Shown: one piece after another, positions 1-12,876 of the stretch | How positions within the stretch are numbered: the first letter of the stretch is position 1 | How the letters are laid out: each line of letters opens with the position of its first letter | From: Atherinomorus stipes | Taxonomy: Eukaryota; Chordata; Actinopteri; Atheriniformes; Atherinidae | Length of the DNA stretch: 64,000 nucleotides | Reading direction: 5' to 3' | Assembly: GCA_023101725.1 (NCBI GenBank) | Contig: JALJCO010010476.1 | Coordinates: forward strand, 2,731,001-2,795,000 | Translations under genes and position numbers: made by a program | Notes under the pieces: generated by a model | Seen by the model: only the letters and a program-made list of their open reading frames with translations | Told to the model about the DNA's origin: nothing | Database searches by the model: none

Positions 1-275
1 ATGAACAGTGGGACAAAATACCTGTCAAAAGGTGCAGAAGTCTTATTGAACATTACAGGAAACACCTGAGGCAATCACCTGATTGCCTCCAAGGGTTTCT
101 CAACAAAATTTTAGCTCAGGAACCCCATCATGCATGTTCGCTTGTTTTATTTTTTGTTTGTTTTTCAGATTTCTGTTCATGATCCATAATATAAAACCAA
201 TGTCATGATGTTCATAAAATATGTATTTATTGTTATTTTTGTTAATTTCAAGTTAATTCACTGGCATATACTTTG

Positions 276-277
<2 letters not shown>

Positions 278-342
<65 letters not shown>

Positions 343-354
343 GCACACACACAC
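278..354. repeat. Compound (TA)n-(CA)n microsatellite
   Basis: About 48 bases of alternating TA pass directly into about 30 bases of alternating CA with one CG interruption. The apparent short ORFs over this stretch on both strands are translations of the repeat and are not genes. Confidence 0.95.
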
Positions 355-920
355 CACCCCCACCCATTTGGTGGACCTGCAGGCAAAGTCATTGAGGACT
401 GGTGAAAGACCATTTTGCAGCCTCATGTCAAATGATGGATCAGTCAGGATGGAGCAGATGTCATGTCCCATTGACTGGGAGTGACTGATTAGTCTCTCCA
501 TAACCTCAGTCACAACATCACCATGATATCAATTAACTGGCAGTGATTTGATTACATAAAAAGCTCTCATCCATGCATTGCTGCCTAAACAGACATTGAT
601 CCAGACTGAGTTATATCATCATGGTAGCAGCTGTTTATTATAATTTATGCTTTAGGTCAGTGCAACACTCTTAAATTAAATCAAATTTAGTCCATCTACC
701 AACAAAGCTGACAAAGTTACCAGTTTATTTAGGTGGAAAAAAATGTGTGTCTGACCTACAGCTACTAAAGGGCTGATAACATAGAGGTGTAAAGTCTAAG
801 ATGCTAACATAGTTAATTAAAAAGACAAGTATTCTCATGATAATGAGATTTAAAATTATTCAAATAAAATTTATACATGTAAAACTGTGGAAAAGATGGA
901 TTACAAAGAATGCAATGTTG

Positions 921-1260
921 AAATGACACCTTACAAGATTAATTCATTCAATCAAATAAATGGATATATCAATGTAGCTAATGATTTTTACAGAATTTAA
1001 CTAATGAAATTGATGTGGTTATTATTTATTCATGTTTCAGGATATGAAATGCTGTGTCAGGGTAAAACGCTCTTGAAGGAAGATGGATAATACAGTTTAT
1101 ACTGTTTAAATGACAATTACAATATTAGTTTATTCATGCAAATAAATGGAAATAACAATGTAATGATCCTTATTGGAGAATTGAACAAATGAAATTGAAG
1201 TGGTCATTGCTTATTTATGTCTCAGGATACAGACTGCTGTGTCAGGGGATCAGACTATTG
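921..1260. repeat. Diverged tandem duplication, period about 186 bp
   Basis: The segment at about 921-1077 is repeated at about 1107-1260. Shared landmarks in the same order are AAATGACA, CAAATAAATGGA, an AATGAAATTGA block, TTATTTATG, TCAGGATA and TGCTGTGTCAGGG. Divergence with small indels indicates an old duplication. I do not recognise the unit. Confidence 0.75.
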
Positions 1261-3613
1261 GACACACCCAGGGAACAAAGCAAACAAGAGAAGGTGGTGA
1301 GGAGGTTAAAATTGATCGAGCCTGATATAGTTGAGCTAAGATGGATGAAAAAGAGATGAGCAGACGTACTGAAATATAAATGGAACATCTAACAATATCA
1401 TCAAACAGAAGTGATTCAATCTTTATCGTATCACTCCGAAGGCAGCATCACATTAAAGTGTAAATATGATCGATAACAAATCCTGGTTCAGCATTTATTG
1501 AATTATATGGAACATCGCAGAGCCAACTCGTCTCCAGATTATGCAATTACTCACACCTACGTATGCCAACAATCCGTGTTACTTTATGAGAAAGGGTTGG
1601 CTACCGTGAAGGGAATAAATATGTTTAATTTGTTTGTGGTTTTGTCTAATTCCTGCATTGTTCTTTTGACCTATAAGGAGACTACCTAATTTAAACAGTC
1701 CACCATTTTGTTGGGTGAATTGTGTTGTTAGTTGTTGCCTAAAAGAAAAGGAAAGAGAGGCCTGGCTGGTCCTTTCCAGCTAAAGTAAAGATTAAGAGAC
1801 CTTCAGGGGTGACGGTCAACTTTCTTCTTGAAAATGAGGATATTTCCACTTAAATGTTTTTCTACCAGCCACTACTGACCTCTGGGTTTAGTGGGATAGT
1901 TAAAGGGGAAGTCCAGCAACCAGAGGAATCTCACTACAAATATTCCTCCTCAGATATGCTTGCATCCCAAATGCATACCATGCCATCTTTGATATGGAAG
2001 GATGAGAACTAGCTCACACTTTTCCCATGCTCCCCCACGCTATCTACTTCCTGTTTGTTTATAGAGCTTCATATTTCAATACTCCCACAGCATGGATTCA
2101 GTTCTCAATCTGTCCATATATATGGCTTAGCTAATAGCTACTTTGATAAACCTGGAATATTATGCAGAGAATGCAAAAAAAACAAGCAAGTTAAATCAGT
2201 CATACACTGCAAACATAGCTGTGGACCTTTGTCATGGTACCAGTATGTTTTTTGTTTATTGTTTAGCTTCTCAGAACTAATTTTGCCCAGATTCCAGAGT
2301 ATTAGCCAGTGAGCCCAGCAGTGACTCATTGGTCATTCAGATCCTGAGAAAACAGCGGAGGTACATTCCTCACTGTATCCTGAGCTCAACATTGATTCTA
2401 AGACTTCTGGGGATTTCTGCAGTTCTGTCTCACACTGTATGATTCAACCATGTGAACGGCATGTCAGCATTTAGTTTCCCCCATGATAGGTGCATCACTT
2501 ACTGTATCAGTGAGCGTTACCTTATATGTTCAGAAGTGCTAAAGGCAGCTGTGTCCAGAGAAGTAGGTTTCTTTATAAAGTAGTGATTTCATGTTTCAAC
2601 ACAAAGGTTACTAATCATATAAAAGAACATTAAGATTATGACCAAAATAATAGGTTTTTGAATAAGATTTAACAGTAAACACCAAAGCCTGCTAATGTGA
2701 GATCATCCTGTGAGCTATTTCCCAGCTTTAGGGTAAAAGGTTTGAATGGGCTAGTCATCTGTACGTGCAAGGCTCAATGCAAGGACAACAGTGATGCTGC
2801 ACCATAGAGCACTGAAAGTTATAGGAAGGGACATCTATGATTAAAATGATGAGGCAAGAACAAAGGATGCTTTTATTTTGAAAAATGAAATAAACTGTAA
2901 AAAAAAAAAAAAAAAAAAAATAATCAGCTGCTGTGGGCTCCTTGATCAGCCCACTTTGCTCAGACCAATTAGCCTGCAGTAAAATACTAGAATTTTCACA
3001 TTTTGGCTTTAAAAATGGGTGCTGTAATTTTCTGTTAATTACTTGTAAATTGTTTTTTAAAAAAAAACAAAAAAACTTCGCCTTTAATTGAATAGTGACT
3101 CTCAAGTCTGTGTCATTATCTTTTCAGATTGGTTCATCCAGGTCAAACAGGCCAATAAAGGAACCTGACAACAATTGTCATACAGTAGATCAGAAGTATT
3201 TCCTTTCAGTGTAATTTAGATATGAGGGGGACCAATACTGTGGGATTTAGGAGGTATATGAGCTTTAAAAAGCTGTGTGTCTAAAAGGGATCCTTGAGGG
3301 ACTCCATAAAAGTGATGAGGCAGAACTGCTAACAATTTTTTTTTATAATGTACACAAAGAGAATTATGATGTAGCCTACATCACTGAGGCATATTTCCAC
3401 CAACATCCAAGAAAAAATGTCATAGGCCTTTGCAAGTGCTATATTCTGATGTTGGGCAACAATGAACTACTGTTGCACTTTGTAGTTTTTTCCTTTCTTT
3501 TTTTTTTTCTTTTGTGGTCTGGAGCTCTCAATTCTGACCAGAAATTTTTCAAAGTAAATACAATATGAAGTTATATCTCACTCAGGAGTTCAAAGTCTCA
3601 ACTAGTCCTCTTC

Positions 3614-3834
3614 AATAAGGGTAAGTTTATTTATTTATTTTGAGCACTGGTGGCCTTTATATGACAGTATATAGTGACAGGAAAGGGGCAGAGAGAGTGG
3701 GGAGTGACATGCAGCACAGGGACCTGGACCGGGAATCGAACCAGAGCCGACTGCGCTGAGGAGCTATAGCCTCTGTTCATGGGGCGGCTGCTCAACCAAC
3801 TGAGCTAATCACCTCCCCAAATAAGGGTAAGTTT
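3614..3834 (-). mobile_element. tRNA-derived SINE with 15-bp target-site duplication
   Basis: Read on the minus strand, the element at 3629-3819 starts with a tRNA-like head carrying an A box (TAGCTCAGTTGG) and a B box (GGTTCGATTCC), followed by an unrelated body and a short A/T-rich tail of TAAA-type repeats. It is flanked by a perfect 15-bp direct repeat, AATAAGGGTAAGTTT, at 3614-3628 and 3820-3834. The perfect duplication shows real retrotransposition and a fairly recent insertion. The exact SINE family needs a repeat library. Confidence 0.92.
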
Positions 3835-4997
3835 TTAAATGCTGGTTAGTGACTGATTATGGGGGGCTAGAGTAGAAAATATGGTTTTGAAGAAGTGTTG
3901 ATGATGATCATCTAAATTGATGATGACTTCATTTGTGAGGCAGAGTTTAAACTGTAAAGGAGGACAAAGACAGTAGGCAATCATTAGGATGAGCTAGGGC
4001 TCTACTTTAAATGTATTTACAATAACTAAAGTTATTAAATTCTACTTACTTATCAGGAAACTGATTAATGCTGTTGATTTGTGTTTTCCCTAAACAGGAC
4101 TTTTACGTAACAATACCTTTCAAGTATAGCATTTATTACTTATTTTCTGTTGTTTCCAGGTTCTACTGTTTTCTGGCTTTGTGCTTCCTTCACCCAAATT
4201 GGTTGAGACAGATTGTCATCTGGACTTGGAGCTTGCCCAAACGGGTTGTTTTTTTTTTTGTTGTTGTTGTTTTTTTTTTTTTCCTTAATCTATTCTACAG
4301 TCTTTACCTAACTATTTAAAGTGTCTTGAGATGACTCATTATCTGGTGCTACAACAACCTTCAGCTGAACAGATTATTTACCAATATGACAATAAGGTCA
4401 TACAATAAGGCTCTAGTCTTGCAATATCCTGCCACCACTGAGCAGCATAAAGGAGGTATTTAGATGCCACCCCTTTCTCTTCAGTCTTCTTGTTTTTTGT
4501 TTGTTTTTTGTTTTGTTTTTAGGTTAAGTACTTATTTTGCCAAATTTGTCTTGTGGATTTCTGATATAAATTCTAAAGTTTGACTGTAGTGTGGAAATGG
4601 GCCATTGAGGTGCTCTAAAAAGTCAGATTGAAGTCTGGCTGAGAAAGCTTCACAAAATACACAAATTGTAACTAACGGTAATATAAATTCATTAGTTAAC
4701 AGTTACTGATGTATGATGTATCATATTTTTTAATCTAGTTATTTATCTAGTTTTCTTTATTCAATTTTGGAAGGGTGTTCAAAAGCTCCGCTTTTTACTA
4801 TTGTAAAAAAAAATTGACAAGAGAAACATAAAGAACAAGGCATTTAAACTCAAGGCCATCATACCAGTCAAAATCTTTAAAAGAATTCAGTCAAGTTCTC
4901 TGACTTGACCCTGCACGCCATATGTAGTCACATATGGCATAATGACACATAAACTAAGTAGGGTCTAATTGTTTGTTCTTACCAAATAATGGTAATG

Positions 4998-5043
<46 letters not shown>

Positions 5044-5120
5044 AAAAAATAATAATAATAATATATATATATATATATAAAAAAAAAAAAAAAATAATAA
5101 TGATAATAATAATAATAATG
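4998..5120. repeat. Compound (CAA)n-(AAT)n-(AT)n repeat
   Basis: About 45 bases of CAA trinucleotide repeat are followed by AAT repeats, about 18 bases of AT, a poly-A run and more AAT units. It is a simple-sequence tract with no coding content. Confidence 0.95.
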
Positions 5121-7469
5121 TGATTTATCCTAAATTGAAGTCACCTCCCCCCCTGTAAAACAAGTGGAGGTCTTCTTTAATATAAATATACAGTATTAAC
5201 TGTATTTGTGGTAGGTGGGTTGTGTGTGTGGGGGCAGGGCTTGTATGAATACACCTGCCTCCACTAGATACAACAAAGAAGGCTAACTCTGGGGGTGGTT
5301 TGACAGAAGGGAGGGTTCAATTTAATTACAGACTCTGGGGAGATGACTTCATTGAGGTGACGCCCAGCCCTAGGGTGAGTGTTTCTCTGCATCTCCCACT
5401 AGAGACAGAACCTTTCAGGCCTTCTAGGCAGGTCTGGTTTGCCCTTATAAATTGATAGTAATTAAAACCAGACTAATGTGTTTGAGTCACATAAAGATTT
5501 GCACACATAGTTGTAAGTGTGACCTACTCTCATCTGACAGTGTCACTGACTGCAGTTAGGACAGTTAAATAGTTTCTCTGGCATTTGCTGCAGTTCAAAT
5601 CCATCCTTCCATTTTTGCTGTAGCGTCTTAATTCTTTGCCATGCTCTCAATGCATTAGTCACTGGAACTGTTTTTTGTGGTTTGAATATCCATTTTCCAC
5701 AAACTTAGGGAGTTCAAAGACCAGACAAATTTTCTTCAGGCACCATCAGGATTATAACCAAATTACAACCTAATGTATACTGTTTCTCCTCTCATTCCCA
5801 GGACAATTAACAGTGTCTGACGGTAGCCAAATGACCCATAGGGCTAAAGCATTTGTCCTATCTACACTTGAAATCACTTGTCATTAGCTATTGTGAGAAT
5901 CCCTTCCGATTCTTTTAAGATTGAGACTAATGCACAACATTGCAGGAAATGGGTTTTAGAGTTAAGGATCATTACTGTAAGGGGATGCAATTGAAAAAGA
6001 GTAAAAAGCATCTGTAAAAGTGTGTCTGTATGCCACTATATGAGTAGAGTGACAAGGCAGCTGCCATTATTAATCATTACCAGACTTAATTGCTTTGGGT
6101 TTACAAGATAGATGGAGATAAACTGTTTTTCCCACTTCACATTACAGCATCAGCCACTGTCCTCCCACTTAAGAGTCCTTTTTAACCACAGGACGCATAC
6201 ACCAACAGCAAATGGCCCTGGCTGCAGCTTTGATCTTTCTTTGAGTCTTAGCACTTGAAAGCAAACTGCCTTTGATATTGTGACTAAAAGATAAAAAAAA
6301 AAAATTAAAAAAATACTATCTTTGTTTAGAAAATTCATTTAAAAGCTGCAAAACAAAACATCATGATAAAAAAAAACTATATAAATATAACAGTAAAAGT
6401 CCAGGTCAGTACTATAAAGGTAGTAACGCGCCATCTAGTGTCCTCACAATATAAAATTGGGAAAAACACCTTTAATTTATGTAAGATACCTCTCTGAATA
6501 TTGAATTATTTAGGTTACTCAAACGTGTTTTTACAAATTGAATAATCTATTACCGTTATTTTCAAAACTGAACAAAGAAGTTGATATCTAAAAAACGACA
6601 AAAGTATACTTTTTTTTTTCTTTTCTTTTTTTTTTAACATGCCAGGGTTACTTTGCATGTAATTATCATTCATCTATGAAAAGATGCTCAGACAGACAGA
6701 GCCCATTCCTAAAGCTATGATAAAGCAAACCCTTCGTGAACTGGCTGCTTTGTTATCTTGCCATACCAAACACAATGGGAATTGTTCTCAGCCAACAAAA
6801 TGCATAACATGACTGCATGTTGTGAGAGCATTATATCATATGGTGACCATGGTGACTTAGCTATCCCCAATTTATATATTTATCAACTTAGTTTATTTCC
6901 TTTATTTATTTTCTATTAATGTCATTTTTGGTGTGCTCTGTATGTTGACTGGTATAGAGATGGATACGGCCTGCTTTTGTATAGCAAGTTGATGGAGTTT
7001 TATTCTGTTATTTATTATGGAATATTGTGCTTTAATATCTATCTCTATTTTCCTTTATAGAAAATTAAATATTTGCTCAGGCAGGATCATCTTGAAGGCA
7101 AAATGCACTCATACTGAATAGCATAGACCCCCCCTCCGTGCCCTGCCCACACATTTCATGTGTTTATTTATTTTTATGCATCTAACTTGGTTTTTCAGAC
7201 CACATGTTTTTTCTTTCTCTCTTTCTTTTGCTTGTTTATGAATCCCTGGCCCGCACTTCAGCGGGCCGAGTTAGAGCCTCATTAACGGTCTATGGTTAGA
7301 GCTGAATCCGCCGGACTTTAGGACCCTGCTGACGACCAGTGAGAATCACATGACAGTGTATGTGAAGCGGGCAGGACGCTGACTGCAGCGCTGCTTCCTC
7401 TGTTAACAGGCACGCAGGGGTGAAGAGAGTATCAAGCCTGCAATAACACATTAATAAAAGTTAGTGATG

Positions 7470-7475
7470 CACGTG
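7470..7475. promoter_or_regulatory. CACGTG E-box upstream of the glb1l start codon
   Basis: A palindromic CACGTG lies 35 bases before the glb1l ATG. TFEB/MITF-family factors bind such E-boxes in many lysosomal gene promoters. The flanks here (TG before, TT after) are not the full CLEAR consensus and a single 6-mer is weak evidence, so this is only a candidate site. Confidence 0.3.
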
Positions 7476-7509
7476 TTTTAGGTTAAGCTGCTACAGGGAG
7501 GCAGCTGAC

Positions 7510-10500
7510 ATGGCTACTGCTGCCGCTGCTGTTTTATTCCTCGTTACAGTGTGTCTTCCCTGGTCTGCTGTCTGTGGAAATTTGGTAAGGGGAAAACTAA
7601 AAGTTTACTACTCTAAAAGTTAAGTCACCCGATCATCTGTTGGCTTTGTAGTTCCTCGAAACCTTTTCTGCCAGCTGAGAAATACCCCACTTGTCACCTT
7701 CCGATGGATATTTCACAGCAAGCACTGATTATCATCTGTTCCCACTGGTGCCAAATAATCGACTGTTAAGGAATGCCACATTTCTGCTTTTCCTCAGTAT
7801 TTTCCCTCAAAATAGTTGTAATGATCTCCTTGTAGAGCTCTACAAAAAAGACCTTCTCCATAGACTACAACAACAACTGTTTCCTGAAAGATGGGAAGCC
7901 TTTTCAGTACATTTCAGGTAGTATCCACTACTCCAGAATACCACGTTACTACTGGAAGGACCGCCTTATGAAGATGTACATGACTGGACTCAATACAATC
8001 CAGGTGTAAGATAAACACACTGAGCCCTTTTTTTTTTTTTCCTGTAAGTTTCCCACTTTCACAAACTTCTCTCTGCCTCAACAGATACGTGCCTTGGAAC
8101 TTCCATGAAGCAGTTCAGGGAGTCCACAACTTCACAGGAGACAGAGATCTGGAGCACTTTTTGGATTTGGCCAACCAGACAGGCCTTCTGGTCATCCTGC
8201 GTCCAGGACCGTACATCTGTGCAGAATGGGAGATGGTGAAAAAAATCTCTTTTTTTATGTCATTGTTATATGACTGTCATTAGATCACAAAACCACAGCA
8301 TTAGAGTAAGATGTTCATTGTTAAAAAAAATATAGCATAGCAAGCTATTTTGCTTTGCAAAAAAAATGACATTAGTCATGGTCACAAAGTCATTTATTAT
8401 TAGTTATCGTTGATTTGAACAAAATTACACTTTTAAAAAATGTCTTTTTACACAAAATTTGTTAGAAATATATCACTCTTCTTGAATTAACTAAATAAGC
8501 AAAAAGTAGATTTTGAGCCTTAACACAAATCATAAAACTGTTTTCCTTGTAAACACCAAGTGAAGTCCTCACCTGGATAATAGTCTTTCTACCTGTTTGT
8601 TTTAATCAGAGCACTTTAAGATGTTATGATTGACGATTGATAAACCCTTCATGTGAATCCATATCATGAAAGTTCCCATGAACTTTAAGAATTTTGTTCA
8701 TCCAAAAAGAAAAAAAAAAAAAAAAAAAATCAGTTTTTTTTTTTTCCAACAAAAGTGCTCAAAAAGGAGCTGTACTGCCAGTCAGCTTTGCTCAGGCTTC
8801 CTCAAAAAAACTCCAGGTTTGGACTTTTGGTTCTGTTTTCTTTCTTTTTCTTTCTCTCTTTTCATTCTGCTGCTCAACTGTGACACCTAGTGGTATCCAA
8901 GTGTCCTTTATGGCGTTTTCTGACCAGGGCTAGTCCAACCCTGTTTCATGACTATTTTAATTAGGTTACAAATATTTAAAAAAAAAAAAAAACACAGTCA
9001 TGTAATCAAAATCCTTTTATCTCTGAATCTTTGTAGCGGTATTGACAAAGACCTCATGTTCATGACAGGGGTCATTGCTTTTGTGTGCACCACTTCAAGT
9101 GCAAATGGCTCAGATCAACCACATATTTTGACAGCTACATCATTTCAATAAAAGATCCAGATGCTTGAATATTGAGAATAAAAAGTATATCTGAATATAA
9201 TCTACATGTGTAAGCTGTTTTTCACATAATTTTAAAATTGTATTAAAATCAAACCACATTCATATTGTAACTTGCTTAAACTCTTTGGAAATCACAAACA
9301 TCATCTCCAAATGTTCTTTGTTAATCATATTGTGTTGCAGGGTGGATTACCAGCATGGCTACTTCAAAAACCAAACATCATACTTCGCTCTGCAGATACA
9401 GGTAGCACATGCGCCTATGTGGGTTTTTTTCCTTTAACTGTATTTTTAAATGTACAGTATACATTGTTACATGTCTTTAATTGGTTTTCTCCTGCATCAG
9501 ATTATGTTCAGGCAGTCAGCAACTGGCTTGCTGTCCTCCTTCCAAAAATGAAACCTTGGCTCTATATCAATGGGGGTAACATCATCACCGTCCAGGTAAA
9601 GTGCTGAGAGGTACTTATCTTTTTTTGTGTGAGTGTTTTGGTGTTGGCTTTAAAGAATCTTCTTAACTGCAGGTTGAGAATGAATATGGCAGTTACTACG
9701 CTTGTGACTACAACTACATGCGTCACTTGCGAACACTGTTTCGCTTCTTTCTGGGTGAGAACGTTGTCCTGTTCACTACTGATGGAAACACAGAGAAGGA
9801 ACTGGCATGTGGGACTCTTGAAGGATTATATGCAACAGTAGACTTTGGCACAGGTTGGTATCTGATAATGCGTTTAACAGAGTTGCATTACACACACATA
9901 TATTTATTAGTATTTTTCTCCTTCCCTAGATACCAACATAACAGCAGCCTTCAACCGGCAGAGACGATTTGAGCCTCGGGGACCTCTGGTTTATTTTAGA
10001 CTAATTTACTAGTCAACATCTTCACATTCAGTGTTGGGAAATATGACTTGAACTTGTTTTATGTTACAGGTAAACTCTGAGTTCTACACAGGCTGGTTGG
10101 ACCACTGGGGAGATCGGCACGCCGTGGTTAACACTCAGAAGGTCAGCAGAGTGCTTGAAGAAATGCTAACCATGGGGGCCAACGTCAACATGTATGTCTC
10201 CCCGCACCCTCAATCCTCTCAAATGTTGCTCTTCTTTGTAAAATCCAGTTGGTCTGCAGTTCTAGTGTAAGGCCACAGCACACAAACTGATTCACTGCTC
10301 TGAAACTATTTAGCAGAAAGCCCCGATACATCTTAAACATTTACTTGGAATATCTAGTTTGCATAGTTAGTTTATGCAGACAGTGATTGAGAATTCAGTT
10401 TCATTTGAACAACAGTGCTACACCATGAGCTACATCTGTCACCAAAATATGGATTGAAATTTAGGCACTTTTATCTTGGGTAAAATACCCCCTTTCTTCT

Positions 10501-12398
10501 CAGGTACATGTTTGAAGGAGGAACTAACTTTGGCTACTGGAACGGTAAAGTCATTTCTCCCTGTTATTAACATCCAAGTATTCAATAATCTAATTTGTAT
10601 ATGATTTAGATGAGGATAAAAACCAAGTGATGCACTGGCTAAATGTCATTCTTCTCTGTTTACAGGTGCCGATCATGACTCACGGTTCCGCTCAGTAGTC
10701 ACGAGCTATGATTATGACGCCCCGCTGACTGAGGCTGGAGACCCCACAGAGAAGCTGTTGGCCATCAGAGATGTCATAAAGCAGGTACAACTGATTTGAA
10801 CACCCACCAGCTAAGGATGAGATCCTGATTCATATGCAATTAATTTATCAGCCTTTCTTGTTAGTTTAGAGAGGTTCCCTCTGGCCCCATGCCACCAGCA
10901 ACTCCTAAGTTTGCCTATGGCTTTGTCACTCTGGAAAAGGTAGCATAATTCATTTAAGGAAGTTATTGCTGAGAACTGCATTTCCAAATGTTTAAAGTGT
11001 CTAATATTGATTGACTTTTACAGGTTGGAAATATTAGCAAATTGTTGGACACAATTTCTCCTCTGGGTCCTGTCAAATCTGAGTATCCGCTGACATTTGA
11101 AGAGATGAAACAGGTATGGTGTCTGACGCCAATAGCAGGGAAGAGAATAGTATTCTAGTGACAGTAAACCTCTTGAAACATGGAGAACTTCTAGACTGTT
11201 GTGTCTGCAACCTGTCATGTCTATTGTGTTCAGTACTATGGATACATGCTGTATCGGACCACACTGCCCCAGGACCTCTCAGAGCCCACGCCACTTATCT
11301 CTCCACTGAATGGGGTTCATGACCGTGCATATGTGTCCGTCAATGGGGTAAGGGCTTACTGTGAACTTTTGTTGTCTAGCCAATGAGATTCCAGGTAAGG
11401 GAAAAACACATCACAGGTTAAGACCAAGCTTGCCTGTTTGTCAGGTACTCGTTCCTTCCCACCAACAATCTCTCCCGTGTGTAAATCTGTATGAACAGGT
11501 CTTTCAGGGTTTGCTGGAGAGAGACACTGCACTGGTGATGAATGTCACAGGAAAGCAGGGGGACACAATGGACATCCTCATTGAAAACATGGGAAGAGTT
11601 AACTTTGGCAGCAAGATCAATGACTACAAGGCAAGGAAGCAATGTCAAATACCTAAAAGAATCAAAACCTGGAGCCTGAAGTCTAAAGAACAAGTAGTCT
11701 AGGAACATACCTAAGCTATGACAATTTTATTAGACGCTATAAACCTCTTTTGGAAACTATTAAAAGTTAATCTAAATGCCTGTTTGTGATTGTTGATGTG
11801 AGTGAGATGAACATAAAATGCTAACTACTGTTAAATACTAATATGTGTGTTCTAGGGTCTGTTGAGCAACTTGATTTTGGGTAAAGACGTACTGACTAAC
11901 TGGAATATATACCCTTTGGACATTGATGGAGCCATTGCCAGAGGGTGGCCTCATTCAGGCAATAGGAGGTCCATCCCAGCCCCTAGGAGAGAACTTTTGC
12001 CTGGACCAAGCTTCTACATGGGGACTTTACAATCAAATGGCCTGGCATGGGACACCTTCCTCAAACTCAATGAATGGACAAAGGTAATGCAGATATATTG
12101 AGCTACCTCAGTGGCTTAAGACATGTTTCAAAGGAAGAATGAAACCATGTCAAATTACTGCATCCTTATCGATGTCTCTATTTTAACCAATCAGGGTCAG
12201 GTTTGGATTAATGGTGTAAACTTGGGACGATACTGGCCAGCCAGGGGCCCCCAGCAAACCCTGTATATCCCTGGACCCTTGCTCAGCACCACCCGTCCTA
12301 ACAACATCACCATGCTGGAGCTGGAGGGGGCCCCGGCACACCTGCGGGTTCTGTTCATGGACCGGCCTCAGCTCAACGCCACAGCTGGAAAATCTTGA
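7510..12398 (+). CDS. glb1l: Beta-galactosidase-1-like protein (GH35), 16 coding exons
   Basis: A family 35 glycoside hydrolase that removes terminal beta-galactose, expected in lysosome or secretory pathway. Exons: 7510-7584, 7836-8005, 8085-8235, 9341-9401, 9501-9595, 9673-9853, 9930-9988, 10070-10191, 10504-10544, 10666-10784, 10865-10939, 11024-11113, 11234-11347, 11499-11630, 11856-12083, 12195-12398. They join in frame to 638 codons, close to the roughly 650 residues of human GLB1L. The N-terminus is a hydrophobic signal peptide of about 22 residues. The TIM barrel has [14 protein letters not shown], the acid/base Glu188 in VENEYGS and the nucleophile Glu268 in [13 protein letters not shown]. 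The C-terminal jelly-roll has [20 protein letters not shown]. Wording such as [14 protein letters not shown] and the lack of a long C-terminal tail fit GLB1L better than GLB1. The intron after exon 14 starts with GC (GCAAGG) rather than GT; the frame demands it. Confidence 0.95.
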
Positions 12399-12591
12399 CA
12401 GAACAATTGATTTGGTTTAAAGCAGCTGGAAAGCTTTGAGCAACTGACCAGACATGAAGAAACACTCAGAGGAACTACGTTGGGTTTTACATGATTTTCG
12501 TGCCATTGTCATCCTTAATTACTTCACGTCAGTGTTTCATGTTTCAGAATTTCCTATCACATCCATGTCTGCTCTATTAAACACAACAGTT

Positions 12592-12774
12592 AATAAAGAT
12601 GGTTCTTGTCAAATAATGAGTTTAATTATTCAGTAAGCCTGTGAAAAAATACATCTTTTTTAAAAATAATTTTTAAATTGCATTTCATTTGACAATATTG
12701 TAAACAGGTTATACATTTATTTAATTAAATTAAGTGTATCTATCCAGTTTTTTTTATGGAATTTTCACAATAAA
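12592..12774 (+). promoter_or_regulatory. glb1l polyadenylation signals
   Basis: Two AATAAA hexamers lie downstream of the glb1l stop codon, at 12592-12597 and 12769-12774. Either could end the transcript. Use of the distal one would carry glb1l RNA into the 3' end of the convergent ankzf1 gene. Confidence 0.6.
12716..12721 (-). promoter_or_regulatory. ankzf1 polyadenylation signal
   Basis: TTTATT on the plus strand reads AATAAA on the minus strand, about 155 bases past the ankzf1 stop codon. It lies between the two glb1l signals, so the two transcripts probably overlap tail to tail. Confidence 0.55.
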
Positions 12775-12876
12775 GTTATATTTGAAATGCGTTTTTACCA
12801 TTGAGTAATCACAGGCAAGACTGAGCTTTAAAAAGCCAAATTCTAAAGTTTGAATGCAGGAGCTTCCACTTCAGTA

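Larger units (their letters stand above)
1..7509. other. Intergenic region upstream of glb1l
   Basis: No open reading frame here resembles a known protein. The stretch is A/T-rich and holds a TA/CA microsatellite, a diverged direct duplication near 0.9-1.26 kb, several homopolymer A or T tracts, one tRNA-derived SINE and a compound CAA/AAT/AT repeat, all listed separately. The last ~300 bases become richer in CpG and probably form the glb1l promoter and 5' UTR. Confidence 0.7.

Noticed and set aside
205..513. ORFs on both strands rich in Tyr-Ile, Thr-His and Cys-Val
   Set aside because: They translate the TA/CA microsatellite.
3629..3819. Possible functional tRNA gene on the minus strand
   Set aside because: A and B boxes are present, but the cloverleaf does not fold and the body plus target duplication show a SINE.
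7691..7921. 76-codon ORF overlapping glb1l exon 2
   Set aside because: It uses a different frame from the exon. The in-frame reading from 7836 gives the conserved [17 protein letters not shown] segment.
8001..8004. glb1l donor directly after CAG at 8003
   Set aside because: It would break the frame. The donor GTAAGA at 8006 restores the expected YVPWN junction.
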